From: Adiantum capillus-veneris
Lineage: Eukaryota > Streptophyta > Polypodiopsida > Polypodiales > Pteridaceae
Direction: 5' to 3'
Assembly (NCBI GenBank): GCA_014529385.2
Contig: CM043966.1
Span: 102,371,087 to 102,435,086 of the forward strand
Length of the DNA: 64,000 nt
Positions 1 to 10,627 of the stretch are shown here, in pieces (the stretch's first letter is position 1; each line of letters begins with the position of its first letter). A model generated the notes under the pieces. It did not search any database. It was not told the origin of the DNA and saw only the letters and a program-made list of their open reading frames with translations. The position numbers and the translations under genes are program-made.

Positions 1-445
1 ATGACATTGCCTCTCTCTTGAAATCATAGTCATCCTCGACTACTATGAGGTAGAGAAGATAAAACCTAGTAATTAGTCCATGTTTCTTAGCGGGTAGAGG
101 ATCCTTTTTACCCTACGACATCATTCCAAGATGGATGACTAATCCATTTGGTGCTTGGGAGACTTAGCTGCCGCACACATGTCTACTCTTTGATCCATAT
201 CATACTTCCAAAGTAGAGTGATAAGTTCTACTTGGTGTTTGGGAGAAGTCATCACCACAACCATGATCCTAGGCATGCATACTTCTTAAATTTTGTGCAC
301 ATCAAAAGAAAGATAATGAGTCTTAAAAGACAAAAACATTGTTAATTTAAATTGCATTTTCATTTACTTACTCTAGTATAGCATTGTAAGCATTGACAAG
401 GTTCATATTATCCTTACCCTAGGTTCCTTGCATCCATCTAGCATC
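1..445 (-). mobile_element. 3' end of a chromovirus-type gypsy element (noncoding tail and LTR edge)
   Basis: This is the downstream part of the minus-strand gypsy element that continues at 1776-3190; copy 1 of a TTAA transposon separates the two parts. Near 430-445 the minus strand still encodes the end of the chromodomain, matching the related plus-strand element near 42276-42295. From about 425 to 20 it is a noncoding tail that is clearly alignable with 48073-48481. Positions 20-7 read, on the minus strand, as a purine run (AAGAGAGAGGCAA), which is a plausible polypurine tract. Positions 6-1 read TGTCAT, the start of the LTR seen whole at 27656. The window edge therefore falls just inside a 3' LTR. 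Confidence 0.7.
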
Positions 446-450
446 TTTAA

Positions 451-1771
451 CACTAGAATGGTAACCTAATAGGACATAAAAGTGTCCTTTCAGGTTTTGG
501 GAAAAATTTCCAAAACCATAGTAGATCCACTCATTTTGAAAAATCCTTTCATGAGCTTATAGTTCAATAACTACTACATATGGAAAAAATGAGAAACTTG
601 TAATTTTTCTCATCCCTTGGCCACTACAAGCCTCCAAAGTTGATGGACCAGTGCATTTTGCCCAAAGCAACAATTTCTTACAGTTGATTGCATATAAATA
701 AGAGTGGAGATTTTTGTAGGACATGAGATAAAATGCCCCGTTAACTTCAATGGGTTGGTGACCAAAACATATGGTTGCTTTTACCTCACTAATTTTGTTT
801 TGGGCAAAAAAAATAGGTACAAAAAAGTTTGCTATCATCAAAGTTTCTATAGTCACGCTCAATACAGATACTATATACATTTTTTCTTAGTTCCCTTTGG
901 GCCTCTGGATTCAAAAGGAGCCATGGAGCATGTCAAAACTTGGATAATGGATCTCTTACAATTGGAACCTTGGGGGCAATGATAAAGTGCTAAATACAGA
1001 AAACATGAAAAAACTAGGTTTAGCATTATGACCTTTAGAAACCCATAGAAACTACTCAATATCTAGCCAAGTTTGTAGTCTATGATTAGATATGGTCACT
1101 ACCTACAAAATACACACAATTGGCCTAAGAAACTAGTAATATTGAGAAAGTTATACTTGCTACTCTAAAATGTATCGTATTCTTCAGCAATCAAAAAACT
1201 CAACCATCATCATATACTATGCTATATAGCATATTAGGTCCCCCAAAACTCAAGGAAGATTAGCTTTATGTTATACATTACACTTACACAATCAAAATTG
1301 AATTTGGATATCAAGAAAGCCACCAAAAAAATCATAAAAGTGCTAATTTTGGCCAAAAGACAGGATTGTGCAATTCTTGTAAATTGGTCATAACTTTCAA
1401 TTTTAACACTTAGCTCTCCCTACAAGCATCAAAACATGTTGAGAACTATGAAGGCCTAACCTCTAGCCATCTAAACCTCACAAACATGAAGTTTAGAGTG
1501 GTATAGTTGCCAAAAATTGAAAAAAAGCTAAAAACATGACCCGTTTTTTCACACAATTTAGGTTAAAAAATGTTGTGCAAGAGTAAGGTTAATGGTGAGA
1601 TCGATACTCAAAAAAAAATGCTAAGTTTTTTTCAGCTCATAAGGCAACTTTGTGGATATTTAGCACCTAGAAATTCATTTTCATACTCTTCAAATAATTC
1701 AAGCAAAATGGTCACTTAACAGCACACAAAAGTGTCCAAGGACATAAAAGTGTCATGTTACCATTCTAGTG
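451..1771. mobile_element. TTAA-flanked non-autonomous DNA transposon, copy 1
   Basis: A 1,321-bp element with perfect 15-bp terminal inverted repeats (CACTAGAATGGTAAC at 451-465, its reverse complement at 1757-1771), flanked on both sides by TTAA (447-450, 1772-1775). Subterminal GGACATAAAAGTGTC-type motifs lie near both ends. It sits inside the chromodomain of a minus-strand gypsy element; the unoccupied version of that site is at 42268-42280. Two more copies lie at 46464-47802 and 48482-49778. No transposase is recognisable, so it is probably mobilised in trans. A 4-bp TTAA duplication and short inverted repeats are the piggyBac signature. The CACTA superfamily, suggested by the terminal bases, makes 3-bp duplications and fits less well. 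Confidence 0.75.
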
Positions 1772-3190
1772 TTAAAAGGATAATTATTTAACTTAATAAG
1801 ATGTCATTAGATTATCTTATCGTTTCTTAATACCTTGTCTTCATGTCATAGGATGGACTCATATTGAAGTACTTCTTCTTGTTCTTCGATTTTTGGAGGG
1901 TCTGCAACTATTTCTTCTTTTGGTGGTGCTTCTTTAATTGTAAGGCTTAAGTAAGCTCTCATGGAAAACATTGTGCCAATGGTTGGGTAACTTTAATTGA
2001 TAAACTATCTCATTGATTGGCTTAAGAATTTACAAAGGACCATAGTATCTTTTTGCCAGTTTAGCATAATACTCTTGGTGGCCTGTAGGATTCTTGCCCG
2101 TAGTATGCCTTAGATGAGCCTTGAGAAACTTTACCAAGACCCAGTCATTTTTCTTAAAGGCTAAAGCTCTTATGTGCTTATTAACAGCAACCCGTTTTGC
2201 CTTTGTTGTGAGATAGATATAACCTCTTTAATCTTTTGAAAAGATTCTTGTGAGTCTCAGCTATATTCATCAGTAGCAAAGATCTTCCCATGTACTTTAA
2301 GTTTTAAGGTACTCTTGGATCTTCCCTCTTTAACCTCGAAAGGTGCTTTCCCCATAGAAGTATAAGCGGTAGGTACTTCTCTCATTGAGAACGTTGATCT
2401 ACTTCCATGACATAGGATTTTAGTAGATTGAAGAATCATTAGATTAGTTATTCCATTTTGCAGTCATCCGCTTGTGGATAATAGGCCAAAAGAGAAATTT
2501 AATCTACTTCCTAGATTCTCAAAGAGACCCTTGTAGAAATTATTGGTCATTTTCAGATCTTTGTCGGACACTATGGATGTTGGCAAGCCATGATACTTGA
2601 AAACTTTAGATCTAAAGAGGGTTGTCGTTTGATGTGCCTTAATAGTTTTTTTGACAAGCATAGAGTGTGTTTTCTTGCTAAGCCCGTCGATTGAAACAAT
2701 CCATGTTGCTTCCCTCAATCAAATTTTACTTTTTGGTATACCACGCATTGAAACATACTTTTGGATGTTTACTTTTCATGGTAGACCAACAGAAATACAT
2801 TTCTACTTGTCGAAGAGTAGATTATGGAATCCCTATTTATCCCGCATAAGGAGAATAACGGGATTCATACATGACTTTCTTATTGTATGGGTGAATAACA
2901 CATAGTCTATTGTTGTTTGGAAGATGGTCATCCTTCAAGGTGAATGGTTCTTTTTTCTTCCCTAATGCAAAGGTTATAATTACATACTTAAAGTCTCGGT
3001 CAGTAGCATACTCATCTATCATAAAAGATAGATCATTGTGAGTTGCTATAGACACCAAATTTACCCTTGACCGTCATGAAAGTGCATCGACCACTTGATT
3101 GTGCTTGCGAGCAATGTGAGCAATATGAAATTTAAATTGCCAAAGAACATTTTCCCACCTCATTTGTTTGTCAAAGAGCTTGGTTTGCGT
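1772..3190 (-). pseudogene. Ty3/gypsy chromovirus-type pol fragment (RNase H end, integrase, chromodomain)
   Basis: On the minus strand the segment runs from the end of RNase H (about 3190-3070) through the linker after RNase H (3058-2837), the integrase core (2718-2464), the integrase C-terminal part (2439-2100) and a chromodomain-like end (about 1920-1776). It matches the plus-strand element at 32850-34063 plus 41960-42360 along its whole length. The integrase piece contains a recognisable SDKDLKMTNNF segment around the second catalytic Asp. Several stops and frameshifts break the frame, so it cannot make protein. A non-autonomous LTR element begins abruptly at 3191, and the upstream gag, protease and RT are missing. 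The chromodomain is interrupted by TTAA copy 1. Confidence 0.8.
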
Positions 3191-4310
3191 TGATAGGAGT
3201 TTTTTGGTTCGAAGTTTACCAGCCCATGTATATATGGTTTGCTGGTTTTTTCCACTTTTGAGGGTGCTATGGTTGCTTGTATAGTGCTGGACAATGCCAA
3301 TCTTTGATGTATGCTCTTGGCTATGGTCTAGAGCTCCCTATTTGACCACGTTTGCAAGAGTCCAATAGTGTTGAAGTTGAGCATGAGTGCTCAACTAGAG
3401 GGTTGGGCAAAGATGATGGATTTAAGATTCTCCTCAGCTCTAGTGCATCCAAGAACTAAGTAATCCTATGATTGACCACTTCTGTAACGCCTATATAGTT
3501 GCTAAAGCGGATTCAAGGGAAATCTTCAAACGGTCTTGGTGAAGGGCTTCCCAATTGATGCATTGGGATGACTGCTAGTGTTGCTAATTGTGCTCTATAA
3601 TGATGGTTGGATGAGCTCTTGGTTGGAGGATGATGTTTTGGAGTTCAATGCTTGCAAAGCAAATCCAACATGTCTATGACAAAGACGCTCTCGACTTTTA
3701 TTATCCGTTGCACCAAGACGAGTTTGGATACAAATATGGGAGCAATCAAGTGGATGTCATCTTATAGTATTCCTTTATTTCTGCATGGCAATACCAAGAT
3801 CGAGAGAAGGCAATGTCGAATTCTATATATCTAGCATGATTGGGAGCAGCTTGCAGGAACGGAGATGCAAGGACAGCAATGCTGCGAAGGTGCTCGAGGC
3901 CACCCTTTTGCAAAGGGAGAGCTGGGCAGCTTGCAGAAGGAGGCCACACCTTGCAACACGTGGAAAGGTAACCGACGAGGGGTGGGAATCATCTCATTTT
4001 TTCAAAAATTAAATTAAAAGGAAGTCCAAAGGAATTTTTAGTCGCTTGCAATCATGGCGAGTATGGCTTTTCACGTTGAGAAGCCGCCAAGGAGAAAAGG
4101 GGCGAGAGAGAGCATACAGGGAGAGGACCAGAGAAGAAAAAAAGGGAGTGGTAGCTACAGAAGCTCACAAAGGAGAGCATGTGAAGGATAGACCCAAGAA
4201 AACAGAAGAAGGGGGAGAGCTGCAGGAGACGAGCGAGAACAGAGAGTGAGGGAGAGGCGCCTAGCGCATGCTGTGGAGCCAAGGGAGAACCCGAGAACAG
4301 GAGAAACCGC

Positions 4311-4354
<44 letters not shown>

Positions 4355-5181
4355 AAGGCCGAGAGGGAGAAGCACCTGTGTTTATGTTCACCTTGAGCAA
4401 GATGGCTCTAGAATGGGGTGACAGTTTGAACCACGGTGGGGCGTGACTATCAGAGCAAACCAGTGGGGCAAGGGAGTAAAGAGGGTACCATCAAAGGCCA
4501 AACGAGGGCAGGGGATGCTGAGCATTAAAGCAAGCACTAGGGAAGCAGGTTGGTACCTAAAGCGCCAATGAGTAGAGAAGGTAAAAGCTCTGGGACTGCA
4601 AACCTGCCAAGTTTGAGAAAGAAGGGTGGGGGCCTGAGGTAGACATGAAGATGGCTATTTGGGGCACCGTCATCAGCATTCAACAAGGAAATGAACAACT
4701 ACGGGCATAGATCAGGGTTCAAAGGGCCGCTGAGTTTGAGCAAGTAGTACTGAGAAGCCCAGCAATCAGAGGCTGCAAGGGCAGGTGCCGACCAGCGGGT
4801 CCCGTGAGGATCCGTGAGGATCAAGTAACGTACAAATTACATCGAAGCGCAGCTAGAGAGTAGAGGTGTCGGCAAAGCTGCTAGCCGAGGTACAGAGCCA
4901 ATGAAGGGAAAAGCCGAAGAGGAACCCTTTAGCATGGGGCTTTGGCAAGCCAGTGGTATCTTGTGTAAGGTGTGTGCAAGTCTACCAGCTTGATATACTT
5001 GTGGGGACACACACTCTCTTCTTCTCTCCATACTCAAGTGCCCTCACCTACGGCCAGGTGATGCCAACAAGGGCTTTAGAGTGATAGAGAGGCTTGAGAT
5101 CTACTACTATCTATTTGTATGCTTGCCGATGTGGGTGAGCTATTGAGAGGCAGTATCTTGTTCTACCCTTTTTTCTTGTCA
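3191..5181 (+). repeat. 5' LTR of the non-autonomous element
   Basis: The LTR starts TGATAGG and probably ends CTTGTCA, four bases before the TTTTGG of the primer site; the end is inferred from that primer site because the other LTR is truncated. Roughly the first 1,000 bases match 6559-7574. It holds a (GA)n tract at 4315-4353. Short open frames over this tract are low-complexity artefacts. Confidence 0.6.
4315..4353. repeat. (GA)n microsatellite
   Basis: An uninterrupted run of GA dinucleotides inside the LTR of the non-autonomous element. Similar tracts sit in the gypsy LTRs at 28333-28388 and 46015-46055. Confidence 0.95.
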
Positions 5182-5246
5182 TCGTTTTGGTGCGTCCCCA
5201 CATTGAGGACATTGGACTCAAGTACCTTCAGTTTTGGTGAGTCAGT

Positions 5247-6444
5247 TTGCGAAATGCAACCATGGTTAAGCGCAATGATGCTTTGTTTTGGATGACTGAT
5301 GCCATGAAGGGGTTGCAGTTAAATTCCCTATCAAAGTTGGACATGCATTGCATGAGTTTTTATGCTCTAAAGAAGCAGCTTGAGCTTCTTGAGGATGTGG
5401 TTGTAGATGCAAAGCAAGAGAAATTCTTGTTCATTGGCACTCTTCCAGGACTCTTGGACATTGAGGTTGTTTGCAAGATTTGTTGGGTGTGAAGAGAATT
5501 GTTGACTTCTTGAAGCAGAAGAGATGCTTTCAGCATGGAGATCAGTCTTGTGCTTCTTTGTGGGCTAGACACGAGAGCTCCCCTATTCCTTATGATGATT
5601 TTAGTACTAGTGCTGATGAGGTTGAGTCACATGCTTATGATGAGGTTTTGCCTTTTGATAATGTAAACCTTCACGAGGAGTCGTGTGCGAGCAGTATCAT
5701 GAAAGAGGATAGCTTTGCGTACATGTATGGCAAAGAGAGCAATGTTATAGCTTGTTTGGATCCATGCTTGGATAATTGTTGAGATGAGGGCTTCTTTAGC
5801 TCTATGTGTTGGAGCTATATGGCTTGGAATGATTTTTGTTGTGATGTAGAGGACATGCATGCTAGCATTTTGGATGATGTTTTTTTCCCTCCATCTAATG
5901 TGTTGTCACGGTACCAGATGAGTTGTGGGTATGTGGGCCCATTTGGGATGCTGAGATGGATAGCGATCATGTTTGTGGCATTGTTGGTGGAACCGAAGTG
6001 CCTACATGTGATTCTTTTGATTGCGATCAAAAGATGGCATGCAGTCAAAGTGAGGATTATGGGAATTTTGTGGCTAATGATGATGATGATGGTTGGGGCT
6101 TCGATGAGCCTCTGATAGAAGAGAATTTATCTATGACTGGCTATGTGCAGAAGGCTTAAGACAGGTTGCAAAACTTGAAAATTCAGAGACAAGCCGAGAA
6201 AACACAGTATATGCTAGAGAAAGCTCATAGTGTTAACGCTCTTGCTGAAGATTTTGAACTCTATGCAAGGAATAAGGACGTAGAACATATCATGGATGAT
6301 ATGGACACAAGGGAATTGATGGATGTGTGTGATGGTAGGGGAGCTATGAAAGCCGGTATGAATGCAATGCGCGACAAGATGGTAGTAGTTGATACAAGCG
6401 GATGGTGCATGCTTTACCCATTTGACCTAGGTGGGTGTCTATGA
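5247..6444 (+). pseudogene. Decayed ORF of unknown function inside the non-autonomous LTR element
   Basis: About 400 codons can be followed on the plus strand through three reading frames (5247-5492, 5471-5782 continuing to about 6115, then 5923-6444), separated by stops and frameshifts. The reading is rich in Asp, Glu, Cys and Met. It has an acidic VANDDDDGWGF stretch near 6070-6100 and a helical-looking Lys/Glu-rich end (6166-6300). I do not recognise the family. There is no zinc knuckle, protease or RT motif, so it is not an obvious gag or pol. It lies between primer site and polypurine tract, the place of the internal genes of an LTR element. It could be a captured host gene piece or a fast-evolving accessory ORF. 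Confidence 0.35.
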
Positions 6445-6558
6445 TCAATAATAATGCCTTTATATATATTGTGCATATGGTGTAGCTAACATGCATGAAT
6501 AAAGTGATGTTGCTGCTGAGCATGAATGCTTTAGCATACTAGGGGGGTTGGCAAAGTA

Positions 6559-7574
6559 TGATAGGAGTTTTTTGGTTCAAAGTTTACCAGCCCATGTTCA
6601 TATGGTTTGCTCGTTTTTTCCACTTTTGAGGATGCTATGGTTGCTTGTATAGTACTGGGCAATGCCAATATTTGATGTATGCTCTTGTCTATGGTCTACA
6701 ACTCGCTATTTGACCAGGTTTGCAAGAGTCCAATAGTGTTAAATTTGAGCAAGAGTGCTCAACTAGACGGTTGGGCAAAGATGATGGATTTTAGATTTTG
6801 CTCAGCTAGTACATCCAAGAACTAAGTAACCCTATGATCGACCACTTTTGTAATGCCTATATAGGTGCTAAAGCGGATTCGAGGGAAATCTTCAAACGGT
6901 CTTGGTGACGGGCTTCCCAATTGATGCATTGGAATGACTACCATTGTTGCTAAGTGTGCTCTATAATGATGGTTAGATGAGCTCTTGGTTGGAAGATGGT
7001 GTTTTGGAGTTCAATGCTTGCAAAGCAAATCCAACATGTCTATGACAAAGACGCTCTCGAATTTTATTATCAGCTGCACCAAGAGGAGTTTGGATACAAA
7101 TATGGGAGCAATCAAGTGGATGTCATCTTACAGTATTCCTTTATTTATGCATGGCAATACCAAGATCCAGAGAGGGAAATGTTGAATTCTACATATCAAG
7201 CATGATTGGGAGCAGCTTGCAGGAACGGAGATGTAAGGAAATCAATGTTGCGAAGGCACTCGAGGCCACCGTTTTGCAAAGGGAGAGAAGGCGGAGCTGG
7301 GCATCTTGCAGAAGGAGGCCCCACCTTGCAACACGTGGAAAGGTAACCAACGAGGGGGCGTCAGTTGGTGGGAATCATCTCATTTTTTCAAAAATTAAAA
7401 AGGGAGTCCAAAGGAATTTTTAGTCGCTTGCAATCATGGTGAGTATGGCTTTTCACGTGGAGAAGCCGCCAAGGGGAAAAGGGGAGAGAGAGATCGTACA
7501 GGGAGAGGAACAGAGAAGAAAACAAGGGAGTGGCAGCTACAGAAGCTCACAAAGGAGAGCATGTGAAGGATAGA
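6559..7574 (+). repeat. Truncated 3' LTR of the non-autonomous element
   Basis: A direct repeat of 3191-4194, with point differences and small indels. It begins TGATAGG right after the polypurine stretch. The match stops at about 7574 (after GCATGTGAAGGATAGACC), where minus-strand gypsy sequence begins. About half of the LTR, including the (GA)n tract, is missing. Confidence 0.75.
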
Positions 7575-9260
7575 CCATTTGCCTCTTTCTCTTGATGATT
7601 TTAATGATCTCCTCATGAAATTCACATTTTGCAATGCCAAGGACTTCTCCCAAAGTAAACTCAATCTTGCTAATCAAAATTCTATCCTCCAAGACTTTCT
7701 TTAAATTTGTAGCAACCTCAATATTAGATTATAGTTTATAAGTTGGGCCTTTTGGATTACCTTTTATTTTCTCTTTCTTCTTTCTTGTTGTAGACTCCTC
7801 CATGAGTACTTTAGGTGAAGATACTCCTTGTGTCGGGGGTCTTTGGGAAGGCATTGAGTCACTTCTTTCCCCACTTCGAGAAGCTCTTTTTGATGGTCCT
7901 TCATCAATGTTCTCACGTTTGTGCTTCTCTTCTACAAAAGCTTCATTTTGCTGGAATTTTGTAATGTAGGCAGGCACTGACAATGAGTCCACTGGATCAT
8001 TCCATCCTGTTTCCAGACATATGAAATCCGCTGCCTCATGTAGGATCTCGTTTGTAAGATTTCCTTTCCTACAAAGCTCCACAACATTGGGCCACAACTT
8101 GCCATCATCATTACTCATCAAATCCTTGGAGTGCTTGATCTTTGCTCCATAAGTAGCAGCCTCAACTATAGATACAACATGGTTATAAGCCATATCCTCT
8201 ACTAATTTTTGCATTCTTCCCTTCCCAAAGTTAGTTTTCAAGGGCAGACCTGTCTCCCAGAAGTGGATATTACCATCCTTAAAGAACACAATATCTTTTC
8301 TTAAAGCATCACCAAAACTATCACAATTCCTTTTTACATGATTAGTGCTATCACACCATATACATTTGTGAACAAATCGTTCTTTGGTTTGTTGTCTTTG
8401 CCTTGAAGGCAGTGCTGATGGTTGTCCCTTTTCTTCAAGCTTTGCAAGTTTTAGCTTTGATTCACACATTCCTTTCACAATCTCATCTAGCATAGATTCG
8501 TAAAATTTTGGAGTTATAGTAGAAGGTTTTGACATCTTTTAAGGAACTAGGGAGGTCAAGGTAGAATTATTGACTACCATTTTGTCTCTTCTTCTTTGCC
8601 GCTTTGTAAGCAGTGAGATAGAATCTTCAACATCGTTCTAGTTAGTCTTTAGTTCTTGCTCAGCATGTTTGTCTTCAAGTAGAACCTCCAATTTTTCTTG
8701 AAGTTCTTTTCTTGCTACTTGTAGGAAAATCTCTTCCTTGTCTTATTCTAGTGTGGCCTTTTTTGTCTTTGTTAGTTAAGAATATCGTCGCTGAAATTCC
8801 TTGAGCTACTTGATTGGAGAGAGTCCCTCCTCTCGCTTGGCTATCCATTATAAAATTATTCTTTTTGTCAATCGCTCTTAATCTTACATGAAATACTCCT
8901 CCTTTAAGTCCAATTTTAATGTTTCCTATCTTGTCCCATGCCCTTCTCTAATTGATCTTACATGGTCCCTAATCTCAGGAGTCACAACCAACTCAAAGCT
9001 TTGTATCATCTCACCTTTTGGTACTCAATGTACAGTTCCATTTCCTACACAATTAAGCGAAGATACTTTGTCACATTGTTTTCATAAAACTGATCCATTT
9101 TGTTGACAACGGCTTGAGTAGCTTTGGTTGTTGAGACCTCCGTCTTTCTCTAGCATGTTGATGTTTCATAAATGAGGTAAATTTTTGAAACATTTTCATT
9201 GAGTCGGATCAAATTTCACACCATGTTGCCCTATGTGATCACCCATTGCTCCCACAAACT
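7575..9260 (-). pseudogene. Ty3/gypsy Gag with zinc knuckle, running toward protease
   Basis: The minus strand carries an uninterrupted 268-codon frame (8535-7729). The same protein extends upstream to about 9256 with several nonsense codons. A CCHC zinc knuckle is visible (CIWCDSTNHVKRNC, residues about 58-71 of the open part), the nucleic-acid-binding motif of retroelement Gag. After it comes a Lys/Arg/Ser-rich stretch. The frame past the stop at 7729 continues toward the protease-proximal region and is cut at 7574. Gag would form the cytoplasmic particle that packages element RNA. No RT or integrase of this copy remains here. The start is uncertain; the ATG at 8535 follows nonsense codons and is probably not the original start. 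Confidence 0.7.
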
Positions 9261-9600
9261 CTCACCCTGGCAATTTCGTGTCAGGCTCACCAAAAATTAT
9301 GTCGAGAAGTTTGCGGTCTTGCCAAGAAAGCACCGGGCTTCTTGCTGTGAGAGTTTGTGAGGTAACTCCAAAAATTATATGAAGGAGTTATGCCATAGAT
9401 TCCATGAAGTTTAGAGTTTGTAGGGAGTGAAATCAAAGAAGCCCCATTCTCTCTCTCTTGCACTCACACACAAAGAAAGAACACAAAAGAGTAAATCAAA
9501 ACAACAAAAAGATGAAAACATGAAGGCTTTGGTCATATATTATCATGGGTAGGATGAAAGGGTTAATAGATCAGCTAATGGCATTCAACCTTTGCTGACC
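9261..9600 (-). mobile_element. Primer-binding site and probable 5' LTR edge of the gag-bearing gypsy element
   Basis: On the minus strand the sequence TTTTTGGTGAGCCTGACACG (near 9298-9279) follows a CGACA end, which looks like an LTR end followed by a TGG-type primer-binding site. The LTR would therefore begin on the plus strand with TGTCGAGAAG at 9300 and run to the right. No second LTR copy is present, so the outer limit is unknown. Confidence 0.4.
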
Positions 9601-10627
9601 AAACAAGCTACAAATTGTTCATGGGAACTGTAGATTTGTTCTTACTATGATATATATGTTTTGTCTAGTGATCCGGATTAACTATGTGTACAAATACTCT
9701 TGGTTCATAGAAAAATAACTACTTATATCAAAAGAAAAGTTATAGTCTAGAAGGGGTAGTATGATAGGATCTGATGAAAGAAGTATTTCATTGAGCCTTT
9801 TTGGGACAAAGAGAAACACTATACATTGTTGGGAGTGTATTCTATGGCTAACCAATACGTTAATTGTAATACATCGCGTAGAGCGGAAGCAATAGAGATT
9901 CACATCATGTGAATTATTCATCTAGGATAATTATGTTATGTGAAAAATGTAGATATGAGAGAAGTGAAGAGAAGAAAATTCTCCGTCCCAAGCCCTATTC
10001 TTGTCCATAGGCAATAAGGATACTGCAGGGAGAGATGTACCTATAGCAAGGAGAACCTAGAGTTTTTAGAGAGAACAAGCTTCTAAGAGTGAGAGAGATT
10101 TGTGAGAGTGTAAAGATATGGCTACTCACCTTGTATATTAGCATAGCTCTCCAAGAAGGTTTATCATAGCTTTAGCGGAGTGTTGTAGCTTGAATGCCTT
10201 TAGTAATTAGGACACAAGAAAGATAGATATAGAAGTAGATATAGAGATAGAGATAAGGATAGGTGTAGAATTGGAAGTGGATAATATCTAGGTTTTAGGG
10301 AATTGATTTGGAAATAGAGATAAAGGTAAGGGTTGGACTAGAGATGAAAAAAAAAACATGAAGAAACCAACAAAACTACAAATTAAAAACACACCTTGTT
10401 TGATAACCCTGATAACCCTTCAAGATTTATTCATCAATTTGATGGAAAGAGAAAGAGAGGGGAGACTTCCAACCTTGAATGATGCATCAAATCCAAGTCC
10501 TTCTTTGATTAGAATTGATCTTACAAGGATTGTTTACAAGATTGGCTAGTCTTCTTCAAGAAGCAAATGTAGGCTTGGGCTTATGTTATGGCTAAGTACA
10601 ATTAGTCATTAATCCTCTCACTCCTTG
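9601..10627. other. Unassigned AT-rich sequence
   Basis: Probably the rest of the LTR that starts at 9300, but this cannot be shown without a second copy. It contains a degenerate purine-rich GATATAGA-like repeat at about 10218-10300. No gene or RNA is recognisable. Confidence 0.4.

Larger units (their letters stand above)
3191..7574 (+). mobile_element. Non-autonomous LTR retroelement (LARD-like)
   Basis: Two direct repeats starting TGATAGGAG frame a short internal region with no recognisable gag, protease, RT or integrase. The first copy starts at 3191 and the second at 6559. The second is cut off at about 7574 by unrelated gypsy sequence. Just before the second copy is a polypurine stretch (AGGGGGGTTGGCAAAG, 6541-6556). 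Just after the first LTR is a primer-site-like TTTTGGTGCGTCCCCAC (5185-5201). Both signals resemble those of the Tat-like element at 15504-23652, suggesting mobilisation by that family. At 3190 it abuts a gypsy RNase H sequence, its probable insertion target. The far side of that target is not seen, so the right side was later rearranged. Confidence 0.7.

Noticed and set aside
451-1771. CACTA (EnSpm) superfamily assignment from the CACTAG ends
   Set aside because: All intact ends are flanked by TTAA, and the two empty sites fit a 4-bp TTAA duplication rather than the 3-bp duplication of CACTA elements.
4052-4446. Open frames coding for Ser/Leu or Arg/Glu repeats
   Set aside because: They are translations of the (GA)n microsatellite in an LTR, and both strands are open for the same reason. 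The same applies at 28123-28559 and 45941-46264.
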